The position numbers were made by a program, and so were the translations under genes. The notes beneath the pieces were generated by a model. The model had not been told where the DNA came from and made no database searches. It saw only the letters and a list, made by a program, of their open reading frames with translations. Of a DNA stretch of 64,000 nucleotides, positions 1 through 11,379 are shown one piece after another. The stretch is from the NCBI GenBank assembly GCA_963514095.1, contig OY741265.1, positions 32,598,290 through 32,662,289 on the forward strand, read 5' to 3'. Origin of the DNA: Eutrigla gurnardus (lineage: Eukaryota > Chordata > Actinopteri > Perciformes > Triglidae). Numbering within the stretch: position 1 is the first letter of the stretch; the number at the start of each line of letters is the position of its first letter.

Positions 1-247
1 GACCAATGTCAGGACAGTAGAGTCACTTGCCATCTTTCGAAAAAGGCTCAAGACTCACCTGTTCAGACTTCACCTCGACTCTGCATAGCATGACCCACTA
101 ATACCCCCCCCCCAAAAAAACAAATATAAGAGCACTTCTATGTTCTTACCTATAGCACTTTCTTTGGTTTCTTTGTTTTGACAAATGTACTTATTGTAAG
201 TCGCTTTGGAAAAAAGCGTCTGCTAAATGCCTTAAATGTAAATGTAA
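1..247 (+). mobile_element. L2-type LINE 3' end
   Basis: The first ~90 bases read as the C-terminal tail of a LINE ORF2 (FRKRLKTHLFRLHLDS, then a stop), followed by a 3' UTR that ends in the widespread fish L2-like tail (AAGTCGCTTTGG, GCGTCTGCTAAATG, then AAATGTAAATGTAA at about 195-247). Only the 3' end is present. LINEs are commonly 5'-truncated. The clade call rests on the tail motif and could be a related SINE that shares it. Confidence 0.7.
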
Positions 248-1530
248 GGCATTATTGATCGTCTCTTCTCCCTCTCGGGTCAGGAAACCAAGACTATGGA
301 GAGGTATATTAACGACACCTTAGCTGCAGGAATTATCCTGCCATCATCATCCCCTGCTGGAGTAGAGGTTTTTTTTGGGAAGAAGGACAAGACTCTCCCA
401 CCTTGCATCGACTACAAGGACATCACCATCAAAAACAGGTACCCTCTTCCACTCATATCATCTGCATTTGAACTGCTACAAGGAGCAACTGTCTTTTCCA
501 AGCTTGACCTCCGCAATGCCTACCATTTGGTGAGAATAAGAGAGGGGGATGAGTGGAAAACTGCCTTCAATACTCCTTGTGGACATTACGAGTACTTAGT
601 CATGCCATTTGGACTCACCAATGCCCCTACAGTATTTCAAGCTTTGGTGAATGACGTTCTCCGGGACCTGCTTAATATTGGTGTCTTAGTGTTCTTGGAC
701 GACATTTTCATCTTCTCCAGGTCCAAACGTGAGCATGTGGTCCACGTACGCCAGGTTCTTCAGAGGCTCTTGGAAAATGTGACTTCCATGCCTCTGAGGT
801 TTCCTTCCTAGGATTCATCATTAACACCGGTAACATCCAGATGGACCCTGCCAAGACGAGGGCGGTCACAGACTGGCCCACTCCTTCCACACGCAAGGAG
901 CTTCAACGCTTCCTGGGTTTCTCGAACTTCTACAGATGATTCATCCGAAACTACAGTTCAGTGGCAGCTCCCCTCACTGCCCTTAACTCCCTGAATGTGC
1001 CCTTCCTGTGGTACCCTGCAGCTGACAGGGCCTTCGGTGAGTTGAAATCACGTTTCACCTCTGCCCCTATTCTGATAGTCCCAGACCCCTCTTGCCAGTT
1101 TATTGTGTAGGTGGACGCCTCGGACACCGGTGTGGGGGCGGTTCTTTCCCAGTGGTCGGTGGAGGATCAAAGGGTTCACCCGTGCGCCTTCTTCTCCCGG
1201 AAGTTGTCTCCAGTGGAGAGGAACTACGACATTGGAAACTGGGAACTGTTGGCAGTAAAGCTCGCACTGGAGGAGTGGAGACACTGGTTAGAGGGAGCGG
1301 AGCAGCCATATGTGGTCTGGACTGATCACAAAAACGTAGAATACATCCGTTCAGCCAAGCAGCTAAACTCTCGCCAAGCCAGATGGGCCCTTTTTTTTAA
1401 TCGTTTTGATTTTTCCCTCTCATACCGACCAGGTTCTAAGAACATAAAACCCGACAACCTGTCTCGGCAGTTCCAGCCAGAAAGCTCTCCATCCCATCCT
1501 GAAGGTATTCTTCCCCCAGCTTGTGTCACT
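248..1530 (+). pseudogene. Ty3/gypsy pol fragment (RT-RNase H), broken
   Basis: Reverse transcriptase and RNase H of a Ty3/gypsy retrotransposon, resembling the sushi-type (chromovirus) group. From about 248 the frame shows the RT core: a CIDYKDITIKNRYPLP block, SKLDLRNAYH, the PFGLTNAP block and the catalytic FLDD (usually YLDD) near 700. After about 780 a frameshift moves the reading to the segment with LGFSNFYR, which is cut by a stop at about 937 and another just before DASDTGVGAVLS at 1111. RNase H then continues to the LSRQF linker near 1470. There is no gag, integrase or LTR nearby. It is a dead, truncated copy that directly abuts the LINE tail. Confidence 0.92.
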
Positions 1531-1559
1531 GGTGCGGTATTGATGAGGTTACGCTTTAC

Positions 1560-1890
1560 CAGGTCGTTACCAGGTAGTGGCGGATTAGCCTTCGGGAGTA
1601 CCGGGAGTTTTCCCAGTCCTCCCGGGAAAACTCCCACGCCACTGGCCTAGGTGGCCCACAGCATTGTGGCCATTGGCCCAATATGAGGTTTTTATATGAT
1701 AGCCTATGTTCAAAGAATGTGGCCAGCCAGTTAACTTTCGTCGACGTGGGTTTGCCACGCCCTGTCAATCAGACAGAGAGATGCATGTGGCTGCCGCGTT
1801 TGGCTGTTGGTTTTCAGGAGTTAAATTTAAAATTATTTGATCACCCCCCCTAGAGGATTGTGAGCCCCCCCACCATACAAACATTGTATA
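1560..1890. repeat. Interspersed repeat debris, possibly hAT-derived
   Basis: A GC-rich stretch with a short inverted repeat (GGGAGTTTTCCC near 1606 and GGGAAAACTCCC near 1625), followed by a stretch at about 1845-1880 (TAGAGGATTGTGAGCCCCCC) that recurs, slightly changed, at about 55782-55805 next to a hAT-like terminus. It is probably DNA-transposon debris. The family is not identified. Confidence 0.4.
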
Positions 1891-1899
1891 GGCATTATG

Positions 1900-2760
1900 C
1901 TGATTTGACTAGTATTCCCAAGCGAAAAAATTACTTTATTGTATTTCAAGTATTTTTATATTTCCGATAGTATGTTGAAAATGTACTTAACGAAATTGTA
2001 CTTTTTGTAAATATATAAAAGCATCACGCTTTCACACCAACACTTTTACACACACTTAAAAATAATTATACTATATTACACAAAATATATTATGCTAAAA
2101 GTGACTTTAAGTGAAAGTTATGTGTACTTTCTAAAGTGTACTTATTTGAAATTAGTCTTTTTTGTATGCTCAAAATTGTCACAGTTAAAAGCACACAGTT
2201 TAAAAGTACACATTTTAATATCAACACTCTAATACTAAGTTTGAGTGTATTTTAAGCTACATTTGCGTCTAATTATGAAGTGAAGTTATTCACGTTAGTA
2301 CTTTAGGACATTCTTTCAGAAAGTGTTCAATAGTATTGCTATGAAAATGCACTTAAACACATTTATGAAATGTTGTGCTGTGTGTATAGTACACAGATAG
2401 CAATTATTTCAGCTGTTCTGTAATGTTTAATCAGTTTGGCAAAGAAATATGATACAATACATCTTACACACAAAATTACATTAAACAAAACATTAAATGC
2501 ACACTTCAAAAGTACAGATAGCATCACCCATATTGCAACAGACAAGTTAATACTGGCTAAATTATAAGCAAAAAAACAAAGTTCACTCACACTGTTTTAA
2601 CATTGTCACAACTGTTCAAAAAATAACATTTCATTGGTATTGTTTAATGGAGAAAAAGCAGGGCTACTGCAAACAAGACCAATTGGAGTGTACAGATCAA
2701 AAAGTCACTGACAGTATTCATGCATACAAGACTGATATGTAGAGGTCGGTTTGGCGTTGA
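1900..2760. other. AT-rich non-coding stretch
   Basis: No credible gene is seen. The sequence is AT-rich with recurring AAGTGTACTT/AAGTACACTT-like words, similar in style to 11380-12060. It could be old repeat sequence. There are no exon-like frames with splice signals. Confidence 0.4.
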
Positions 2761-2870
2761 TGTCTTTAAAGTAGTAGCCCCCCAAGAATTTTAGTCTCCT
2801 TCAACATTGTTGGGAAGTGGAATGTGGAATGACATACATTTTGTCCTTTGGCTTAACCATTACACATTTA

Positions 2871-3569
2871 AGGCAGGAACACACCGGCCCAACCGTTGGA
2901 CGTCTGAAGCGTTTGGAGATGCTCGGACGAGGTCGGGAACACATATGTTTGGTGTGTACAGCTGCGTCGGAAGCTTTCGGAGCCGCGCGGACGTTGTCTG
3001 ATCAGACTGAGCATGCGAAGTCTGAGGAGGTGGGCTGTTGGACGTCTGAGCCATTGGATACTCTGATTGGCGGTGTGCTAGCGAATCAGAGTATCCAATG
3101 GCGGTGTGTGGGCGGGGCGGAAGTGACGATGGTAAACTCCGTATTACTCGTTCCCTATTGAGACGACGTCTTCGTAAAATAATGAGCCCGAGAGCACACA
3201 ACGCGAGTGTCACCCTAGCCAGAGTCATCTTTCCAGAAATGCCAAGTATTTAGTCCACAAAGGTCTTCTCGAGTCGAACGAATACTGAACCAAGACTGTG
3301 TGTGCATTGTTTTTATCTGCACTACGTTCCGTCATTTCCTGTTTTCCTGTTTTGGAGTACTGGCACGAGACTAGCGCCACCCGCTGTTTAAGGAGGCTTA
3401 TTGCATCTCGCGCAAGCGCAGAACGTACACGCTGCTGTGGTGTCGGAAGCACGTCGAAGCGGTGTGTACAACGCAACATTTCTGCCGAACGGGTCAGGCG
3501 AGAGGCAACAGAGTGGGCGGAGAGTGGTCGGATAAGGCAGTTGGACGTCTGGGCGGTGTGTAGGGGCCT
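2871..3569. mobile_element. PIF/Harbinger-like MITE, 699 bp, TSD TTA
   Basis: The termini are inverted and imperfect. The left end is AGGCAGGAACACACCGGCCC, and the reverse complement of the right end reads AGGCCCCTACACACCGCCC. The element is flanked by TTA on both sides (2868-2870 and 3570-3572), the trinucleotide target size used by PIF/Harbinger elements. Inside, 3051-3101 forms a hairpin with nearly perfect ~20-bp arms. There is no transposase. The superfamily is inferred from the 3-bp duplication only. Confidence 0.6.
3051..3101. repeat. Internal hairpin in MITE
   Basis: CCATTGGATACTCTGATT (3051-3068) is the reverse complement of AATCAGAGTATCCAATGG (3084-3101) over 18 bases, with a short loop. 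Confidence 0.85.
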
Positions 3570-3966
3570 TTATGCTCGAGTGATTGGAGTTGCACGGCAA
3601 ATACATTATGGGTGTGAGACACCTCATTTATAAATGTGGAAGATATATTCAACTGAGCATCTCTAAACACCTTTCCTCCACTCTTGGTGGATGTGGATGA
3701 GGCCCCATCATCAGATGTAAAAGCCACCAGGGTCATAACTTCGCAGAATATTCCAACTGTGCAACTGAATTATTTCTCTTTTTAAGAGTTGTGTTATTAT
3801 ATGAATGATAAATCACACTGCTACAAATGAAACGTCATAAAATAAACCTGAACGATCTGTCACTCCTATTGAACTTTCAATAGCCATCCTCTGCAACACA
3901 GATGTGCTAACTTTCTTTGGGCAGCCAAAACTCTGACATTATGTTAAAACTCCTTTGATTTCTTTC

Positions 3967-4720
3967 TTAAAGCTCTAGTCTACGATTTTTCACTTGAGCC
4001 AAACTTTAGTCAATAGTAGCCATCCGGTCCGCATGGCTACTATTGGCTAAATGTTCCGATCCAATCCTCGCTCACTCTCCTGCTCCTGCTCACATCTCAT
4101 CCCCACTCACTTCCGCGTTTGAAACTATGAGCGGACAAGACACTTGTTGCCCTGAGCAGTTCAGTACGGAGCAGGGCTCTCACGTGATTTCAGAGTGAGA
4201 TTTTGGCTAAGGCGTCAGGTGAGAGAAAAATCTGACCGGCACCCACTGCATTTACACCGATTATGTTTCATCATTCGTGGCCGTAATAATAACTATTACT
4301 GCTTTGTACATGTTGTGGAAGTCCCGGACACACCGGGAAACTGAACGGCGTCCTGCCTGAGTTCATAAGCGAAGGGAATTTTCCCATTCATTGTCTATGT
4401 AAGAAGCCGTGTAATGCCGTCGCGGAGCGGCGAATTTCGAGAGACGGCGCCACCGCCCGCAAGCTCTATAATTGATAATCTTTTAAACTGACGGTTGTCG
4501 ATCTAAAATAAAGACAGATTCAGCAACTGCATAGCTTATTTCTCGCCTAAAATGTTTTCAGAAACACATGTCGGTGAACTATTTTCATAAAATAAGAGGG
4601 AGGTGGGAGGCTGCGAAGGGAGGACGATACGAGCTACAGATACAGAGGGGAGGGGTGTGTGTGTGGGGGGGGGGGGGATGCTTTTTTCAAACCTTTCAAA
4701 TCGTAGGTTGTCAAATAATG
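3967..4720. mobile_element. TTAA-MITE-like debris
   Basis: It begins with TTAAAGCTCTAGTCTACGAT, closely matching the terminus of the complete TTAA element at 23992-24288. Near 4680-4710 an inverted stretch (complement reading CTACGATTTGAAAGG, then TTTGAAAAAAGCATC) matches that family's subterminal part. A hairpin lies at 4009-4047 (CAATAGTAGCCAT / ATGGCTACTATTG). The right terminus is not clear, so this may be a rearranged or nested copy. Confidence 0.45.
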
Positions 4721-4883
4721 TCTTTATGCTGTCATTAGCATTTGCTATTGTAGTCCCTGCTTTTTTCGACAGACCCCTCCATTCAAAGTTGAGCACAAAT
4801 TTTCGCAGAGCTTGTTCTGCCACTTCCACGTCTCACTTAAATGGCATCCCAAAGAAGAGTGTGTATCGCAAAAACTAATAATT

Positions 4884-5345
4884 CACTTCCATCATCTTCC
4901 TCTCTGTCCTCTTGTCCACTTCCATCATCTTCCTCTCTGTGTTCTTGTCCACTTCCATCATCTTCCTCTCTGTTTTCTTGTCCACTTCCATCATCTTCCT
5001 CTCTGTCCTCCTGTCCACTTCCATCATCTTCTTCCCTGTCCTCCTGTCCACTTCCATCATCTTCCTCTCTGTCCTCTCGTCCACTTCCATTATTTTCCTC
5101 TCTGTTTTCTTGTCCACTTCCATTATCTTCCTCTCTGTCCTCTTGTCCACTTCCATCATCTTCCTCTCTGTGTTCTTGTCCACTTCCATCATCTTCCTCT
5201 CTGTGTTCTTGTCCACTTCCATAATCTTCCTCTCTGTCCTCTTGTCCACTTCCATCATCTTCCTCTCTGTGTTCTTGTCCACATCCACCATCTTCCTCTC
5301 TGTCCTCTTGTCCACTTCCACCATCTTCCTCTCTGTCCTCCTGTC
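4884..5345. repeat. 33-bp minisatellite, about 14 units
   Basis: Units of exactly 33 bp start at 4884, 4917, 4950, 4983 and so on to 5313 (core CACTTCCATCATCTTCCTCT, then CTGTCCTCTTGTC). Variants alternate CCTC, GTTC and TTTC at one site. Because 33 is a multiple of three and the unit lacks stops, several frames stay open, giving 11-residue repeats that should not be taken as a gene. Confidence 0.95.
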
Positions 5346-5399
5346 TCTCTCTATCCACTTCTTTGTATGTATCTGCATTACGATGATCTATTAGACAAA

Positions 5400-6300
5400 T
5401 CTGAAAGAAATATAGGAATTAAGTGCAGCTTCAGTGTGGTTGAACATTGGAATATAAAATATATTTACTACTGTAGCATTTCTTTTTCCTGAAATTAACT
5501 TTTCAGTAACTTTTCTTCTGTAAAGGGATGTTCTTGAAACTGAAGATGTACCGAGAAATGTCTTGTAGAACAATTTTCTCTTTTTCTGTGGATACAGTAA
5601 AACAAAGATAATAGGAAACCTGAACACAGCTAGTGCTTGATCCACTAGCTAGCAGTAGTGTTGATGCATTCACCCTTGATGAATTACAGTGGATTTGGGC
5701 AAACATTTTAGGATGAAGACACTGGAAGTAATATTGTCTTTTAGATCTATCAGATAGGCTGATCTTACAGCTAGGATATTATAATATAGGCTACCAAAGA
5801 TAAATATTGTGGTTTTTGAAAAGATTATGACAAGTTTATATCCTATTTTTCTTGCAGATGTCACAGTAAAAGTCATAAGAAATATTTTTTTAAAGTGTAT
5901 GGGGTATGCAGTGTGGAAGTCTTTGATGTGAAGTCTATAACAAGATGATTTTGATGTGTTTTTACTTATAGCTAATAATACTTTAACAACAATGTTTTGA
6001 TAGGGTACTATTTATCTTGAAACGTTTCAGTTCATAATGTTATACAGAATACAGTCAAGCGGGAGAGTGACATTTAAATTTTCGTTGTAGCCCACAGCAT
6101 TTCACCAATTATTTTTTTTTTTCTTTACCTGGTCCGGTTGAAGTCTTCTCTATTTTGTTGTTCTCGGCGTCTGTGGTTGAGTCTCGTCAAAATTGAAATG
6201 TCTCTTCAAGTTTCATTTTGCTGGCATGATGATTTTGTATAGATGCCACACACATGCCAAGGTTGGGTGAGAAAAATGGCACGGCTGTAACTGTATTTTG
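5400..6300. other. No gene seen
   Basis: AT-rich sequence upstream of the BEN-type gene. I see no conserved coding block, tandem repeat or recognisable TE. Confidence 0.4.
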
Positions 6301-6423
6301 ACTCCGAGTGCATCAGTTTCGATTTTCACTTTCAGCCAATCAGAGCTGCGGACGTTCTCATCCGACATCCATGAGCGAGCAGGTCAGTCGCGTGAAAGCG
6401 GGTTTGCAGGTTAGGAGGATACA

Positions 6424-6622
6424 ATGTTCAAATTTGCCATCGACTACTTATTTGATAAAACACTTAAATTGGAAAGTATGTCGCTCATTCTTGGTAGCGA
6501 CCAGTTCACCCAAGTGGCATCCCAGCCGGACAGTGATGACGACGCTAACTGGATTGAAACAAAATGGCCCACAAGAAAAGAACCAAACAGGACGGTGTCT
6601 GCTAAGGTGCTGCTATTTGGAG
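6424..6622 (+). CDS. BEN-type gene exon 1 (start)
   Basis: ATG at 6424 opens a 66-codon exon beginning MFKFAIDYLF and ending VLLFG plus one base. The donor AG|GCAAGT fits the rare GC-AG intron class. Joined to 6780, the split codon becomes GAT and the frame runs on as DSYKELVTKK. The start is inferred from this ATG and the lack of an upstream exon-like frame. Confidence 0.55.
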
Positions 6623-7429
6623 GCAAGTATGGAGAATACAGTAATGGGTAATAGGTAGTCTGAATAACTATTATTATTCCAAAACGGTCAGCTAGCTAGC
6701 AGCTAACTGTTTAATTTGGTCGTTGTTAGGAAAAATGTCTAGGCTAAACTTATTTTGTGTACTCTTCTTGTTATATCGGATTCCTACAAAGAACTTGTGA
6801 CAAAGAAGAATTTGTTCCTTCTCGGTAAGGATATCCGGGCCGAGGAGGAAAGCATGGCTGTACGCATGAAAAATAAAATGTGTGAGACTGATGTAGTGAA
6901 GCCTAAAACGGCCGTACAGGTGAGTGCACGCAACATTCCTTCATGCTGCACTAGCTGACATGCTGTCTCCAGTACGTTGGCTAGCTACACATCCAGGTGC
7001 TTTCTGGTAGAGGTCTTGACAAAATTCAAATAATTTACCTAAGTAAAAAAAAAATGCTAAAATTCTCCATTACAAATCATGCATGAAAAATCCCACTCAA
7101 GTTAAAGTGCATAATTATGTGCAGTAGAATGTAGCTAAACTGTCAAGTGCTCCCTCTAATTTATTGTTATATATGACAACATTAGATGAATAATACTGAA
7201 ACATCTCGATGTAGCAGTATTTTGTTGTTGTAGCTGCCAGAGGTAGGTCTACAGATAGATTCAACTACTACATGCATTTTTATGTGCACAGACACCAAAT
7301 ATGCTATATCTAAGGGGTGGTGAGATAATTAAGGGAACTTTAAACAAGAAGACATCTAAAATATAAACTTAATTACACAAAGCTTTCTGTAGGATGCCAA
7401 CATTTTTACCTCATAAACATTTTTGACAG

Positions 7430-7570
7430 GCAAAGCAAACCATGAATAAAGGGGCAGCCAGGGACCAGGTGTTACAAAACCTGAAGACTTCCCTGTCTCA
7501 GAAGAGGGCCCTGGACACACAAGATCACCTCTACAGTTCTGAGAATGAATCTCCACAACGTGTACATGGG
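7430..7570 (+). CDS. BEN-type gene exon 3
   Basis: A 141-bp exon, phase 0 at both ends, bounded by CAG| at 7427-7429 and |GTAAGG at 7571. It begins AKQTMNKGAARD, is charged and carries no known domain, and probably forms the linker before the BEN domain. Confidence 0.6.
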
Positions 7571-7902
7571 GTAAGGCATAATTCTTTCTTGAGCAGGGGG
7601 CTACTAAGTTTACAACAGCAAAAACTGTGGTGTCTTGATTTGAGGAATATTGGACAGAATCTTTTAGTCCTGTCAATCACCTATTTTGCATGTTTCTTTG
7701 GGTTAATTATTAAGGTAGTTTGTCCATTTTAGTTTTTAAAAACTTGACTACAATTTTAGTTAATGCCAACATCAACTGTTGTGTTATATCTTTTTTTCTA
7801 ATTCAATTCAAATTTCAGGATATAACTAATAATTTTCCTACTTTTACCATATAAACGTTTTCTTCAGGGAAAGCAAGCTAAGAATAACAGGCAGCAAGAC
7901 CG

Positions 7903-8565
7903 GGGGTGCAGTCGAATAGTCAAAAAATAAGGTCCTAACTCCTATTCCTAACTCCTATTCCTTGACCTCTGGGGAAAACGTCACGGGGTTAAGGAAAGGC
8001 GCTGGAGAAACTACAATAATGGACTACAAAAAGCGCATCGTCCACTTCTCCCCATGTTGGTTTTATAAGCAGCTGGTTCACTGACCGGCTTCAGTTCCAG
8101 CAGCTCCTCCTTCCTGTTTGACCGTTTGCTGTATTTACGTTTCATTTGTGGTTTTAGTTTCGTTTTTGTAAAGTTTGTAACATGATTGAAATAACTAAAA
8201 AAATACCAGTCAATTAGTATCACTGTCCACACATTTATCAACACTATTCCAATTACTATATGTCTGCATGAAAGTCATTGTTAAATATGTAAATGCACGT
8301 TTGTTTTCATGAACGGCCGAGGTGTGCGTCACTTTAAATGTTGCTCTCGCAAAGAATTGTGGGTCGGCGTGATCTCCTTTCCTTTCGCATAGGAAGGTCC
8401 GTTGCATCCTATGCTAAAGGAGCTCTGAAAGGAAGCATTGGAGCTCCTTTCCTTTGCATTTAGAGAATTCGAACAGCTCTTATCATGGCGGCCACTTGTT
8501 TACTTCCGGGTCACTTCTTCAGTTAGGAACCTTCCTAAGCAAAAAAGACTATTCGACTGCACCCC
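7903..8565. mobile_element. 663-bp MITE inserted in an exon
   Basis: Perfect 19-bp inverted termini: GGGGTGCAGTCGAATAGTC at 7903-7921 and its exact reverse complement at 8547-8565. It interrupts BEN-gene exon 4. Removing it leaves 87 bp (29 codons) in one frame between the acceptor at 7867 and the donor GTAAGT at 8618. Read through, the MITE gives a stop within a few codons. No clear target duplication is visible and the superfamily is not assigned. Confidence 0.8.
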
Positions 8566-9891
8566 TGTTCTTTTACCTCTGGCATCCAGACCAAGCTCTG
8601 ATGATGCTACATACATAGTAAGTCCAATATTGAAAGTAATACTTCTTTCCCAGCTGTTGTGTAATCTCAGACAAAACTTCTTTCTCTGTTGTATTGCTTT
8701 TCACAGATATTTTCTCTTCACTTTTTAAAGTTTCAAGAGTTGGGTTTCTCCTCAGCCCAGAGAATGTATTTCATTTACTTTTATTTAATATATTCAACAA
8801 TATAATCATTTTCAAACACCTTTCATTAATGTCTTGTCCGACACAATAGTGGGGATTAGAAGAGTGTCCTTTAAACATACTGTATTTCCTTTGAGAAATA
8901 AAGTCAAAAGCATGTGCATGCACTTCTAAAAATATTGTCACTAATTATAAATAAGGGCTGATAATAATTAAAAAATCTTAATTGACCGACAAAGTGTCCA
9001 TTGGATTGGATCACAGCTGTCAGATTGTCATTCACAGATCAGTCAGTCAGCATGACAGCTGGACAAACTGTAGTGTCACAATCTCTAACATACAAAATGA
9101 ACACAACATCATATCTGCTGGTATTTCCTCTGACAATTCCTCACATCAGGTTCTTTAAATATCTATTGTACCTTAATGAAGTTAAATCTGATTCTAATCT
9201 CTCATTATCTCTTGAAGAAGCTGACGGAAATAATACTGGTCATGGCACCTGGAACGAATGAAATCATGTCATCCCTTCACGGTGGGTATTCAGATTGGAA
9301 TTAGAGGGGTTGACAATGTATGTTTATTAAACAATGATTCACAGTGTTTCAACATAATTTATTGTCCTGTACTGAGCTTAAGTACCATTACTTTTACTAA
9401 CTAACAAACCAAATGTTTTCCCGCTTATTATTCCATTCCAGAAATGATTAAATAAATGAGGGAGTGTGTGGAGTGTGTCCAGGCATTGATGACCCCTTCA
9501 TCTGCAGCGTCATCATCTTCTGTGGACAGTGAAATTGAAATGGTATGTTATAATTGAGGGATGAATGTATGTATTCATAACTTTAATTCTATATTTGCAC
9601 TATGGACCTTTTGTCTTCGGCAGCATCATCTTGTTGGTAATTGGGTCAGCAATGAAGTGCTGTGATTAAATAGGTTATATGTTTCACTAATGAGTCATAT
9701 GAATTATCTTGTTGTCAGTGGGAACTTCAACACCACTGGTCGAAGCACTCCCTAGTGGTCTTTATATACTAGCAGTGTTTCCAAGTAAAGATTGAATTAA
9801 CACTTTCTAATGTTTGGATAATGTCTGTTCATTCCTCATAAGTAGGGAGAAATAATCTGTCCAATTTATCGTCTTTTTCTCTCCTATGCAG

Positions 9892-9987
9892 CACACCTTG
9901 GCAGGCAGCACATGACCATTTTTGCCCAGGAGCTGGCTATCCTGGTATTCACAAAGGAGGGCTTTGCACAGTCCACCCTAATAGGAA
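9892..9987 (+). CDS. BEN-domain exon (N-terminal part of domain)
   Basis: The acceptor TATGCAG precedes an open stretch reading HMTIFAQELAILVFTKE and AQSTLIGK, which matches the helical start of BEN domains. The donor is weak (AAA|GTACAT, or lost). It is followed directly by a stop if read through. Confidence 0.5.
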
Positions 9988-10053
9988 AGTACATGTTGGA
10001 CTATTTACTTAGCAATATTGGTATACCATACTGATAACATGTCTCAGAGTTTC

Positions 10054-11072
10054 CACAGGGGTATTATAGAAAGCAGGTTATGTGAAAACAGAAGTGAACC
10101 CTGAGATGAGGGAAACTGTTTTTTCTTTTCCTGAATGAGAGGTATCTTAAACTCTGTGGCAGTCACCATGTTAATAGATTCTGGGAACCTTACCTGCTCG
10201 GTGGCAGGTTTACTTGAAGAAACCCCGAGTCTGATGGAGCTGTCTGACAGGGCCTGTCCTTTCCTTCTCAACAGCATCATGTTGAAGCAGAAATAATTCA
10301 CATAGTTTTACAACAGGGGGATTATTTAGATTCGTTTACATGAGCATTTCCCTGATTTATCTGAACAATATTCTCAGTCCGGCTGCACATCTAATATCAG
10401 GCTACATGTCACCGCTGATGTGCTCTCAGATCTGGACCTCTTCATTTGTATCACTTTGAAGGTTAATCAATCACCTTCCAGTAGTCAGAAAAAGAGGAAT
10501 CATTCACATTTCATTTGGCTTTCTTTATTTCCCACAGATAGCTTCAAAAGTAGGCTAACCATCAGCCTGCATTGCCTCCAACAACCCAATTTCAAAGTAC
10601 ATGTTTCAAATTTGCTGCCGCATTTAGGATAATATTAAATAACGTTGAGTACTATCTGTAGATAAAAGTGTGTCTGCCTCTTGGGTCCTGGGGGTGAGTG
10701 TCGCCCTCAGCCTCTGGTCACCCAGCGACCTGACTCAGGACCAGCTCCTCTGCCTCTGTCAGACCTGGTGGAGGTGACCACCACTTCTGCCTTCTTCCAC
10801 ATGCTCATTTACTTAACAGGATGTTAGGAGAGAGGATTTGTGTTAATCGGTAGGTATCTGTTGGTGGTAAAAACTGCTACAAGCTGAAATATCCACTGAA
10901 TAAACATTTACCTTGTTTAATATGCAGAATATGAATAAAACCAGAGTGAGGAACAATCACTGAGACTGTTTTTATAACCTATATTCAGAGTTTCACTCCA
11001 CAGATTAAGTCAACTCAGAGTTCAGGATTAGGCTTCGAGTTTGTTGAACCTCCTTTCTGGAATACCCCTGTG
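10054..11072. mobile_element. DNA-transposon MITE in BEN-gene intron
   Basis: The left end CACAGGGGTATTATAGAAAG matches the reverse complement of the right end (CACAGGGGTATTCCAGAAAG) at 18 of 20 bases. It is a common fish terminus type. No transposase frame and no convincing target duplication. It contains a GC-richer internal part near 10690-10800 without a clear reading frame. Confidence 0.55.
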
Positions 11073-11162
11073 ATGTACTGTTCAAAATACTATGAATATG
11101 CTGCGTGACTTACATTATCTCTTGTCTATTCGATCAATGCTGTTCTTCTGGAGTTTCCACAG

Positions 11163-11344
11163 GCAAGTGTCTCTGATGTGCACACAGCCATCAGACAAAA
11201 GTGTAACAATGAGCAGTTCAGCAAAAAAAAAAAAAAGGAACATAATGTGTGGTGTGTGTTTCTGTATGGTGGGAGGGGTGAGGTGTGCAATATTAAGGAA
11301 TGTGGTTTTTCATTGTTCACTATTTTCAGTGTTCTGTTAAGTTA
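11163..11344 (+). CDS. BEN-type gene terminal exon
   Basis: The acceptor TTTCCACAG at 11154-11162 is followed by ASVSDVHTAIRQKCNNEQF, which fits the C-terminal helix of BEN domains, then a run of 14 A coding lysines and a divergent tail to a TAA near 11342. The A-run is a likely slippage site and may have moved the tail out of its ancestral frame. Confidence 0.55.
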
Positions 11345-11379
11345 ATGAGTAATGTTTAGGTCTACTGCCTGAAATGGAC

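Larger units (their letters stand above)
6424..11344 (+). pseudogene. BEN-domain gene, multi-exon, probably damaged
   Basis: Several exons in one direction rebuild a BEN-domain protein. BEN domains bind DNA and mediate protein contacts in chromatin regulators. Exons I support are 6424-6622, 6780-6919, 7430-7570, 7868-7902 plus 8566-8617, 9892-~9987, and 11163-~11344. Phases agree between exons 1, 2, 3 and 4. The BEN-like part is in the last two: a helix-rich segment with FAQELAILVFTKE and AQSTLIGK, then ASVSDVHTAIRQKCNNEQF. The intron 1 donor is GC (AG|GCAAGT) and its acceptor reads GG instead of AG. Exon 4 is split by a 663-bp MITE that brings an in-frame stop. I could not place the middle exons near 9200-9540 cleanly. 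The gene is related to a multi-copy fish family of which I do not know a name. These defects suggest a pseudogene, but a functional parent or paralogue elsewhere is likely. Confidence 0.6.

Noticed and set aside
4884..5345. CRISPR-like array
   Set aside because: Units are adjacent without unique spacers and the genome is eukaryotic.
4812..5492. Long open frames (up to 226 codons) over the 33-bp array
   Set aside because: All are by-products of a stop-free 33-bp unit; there is no start context, splice site or domain.
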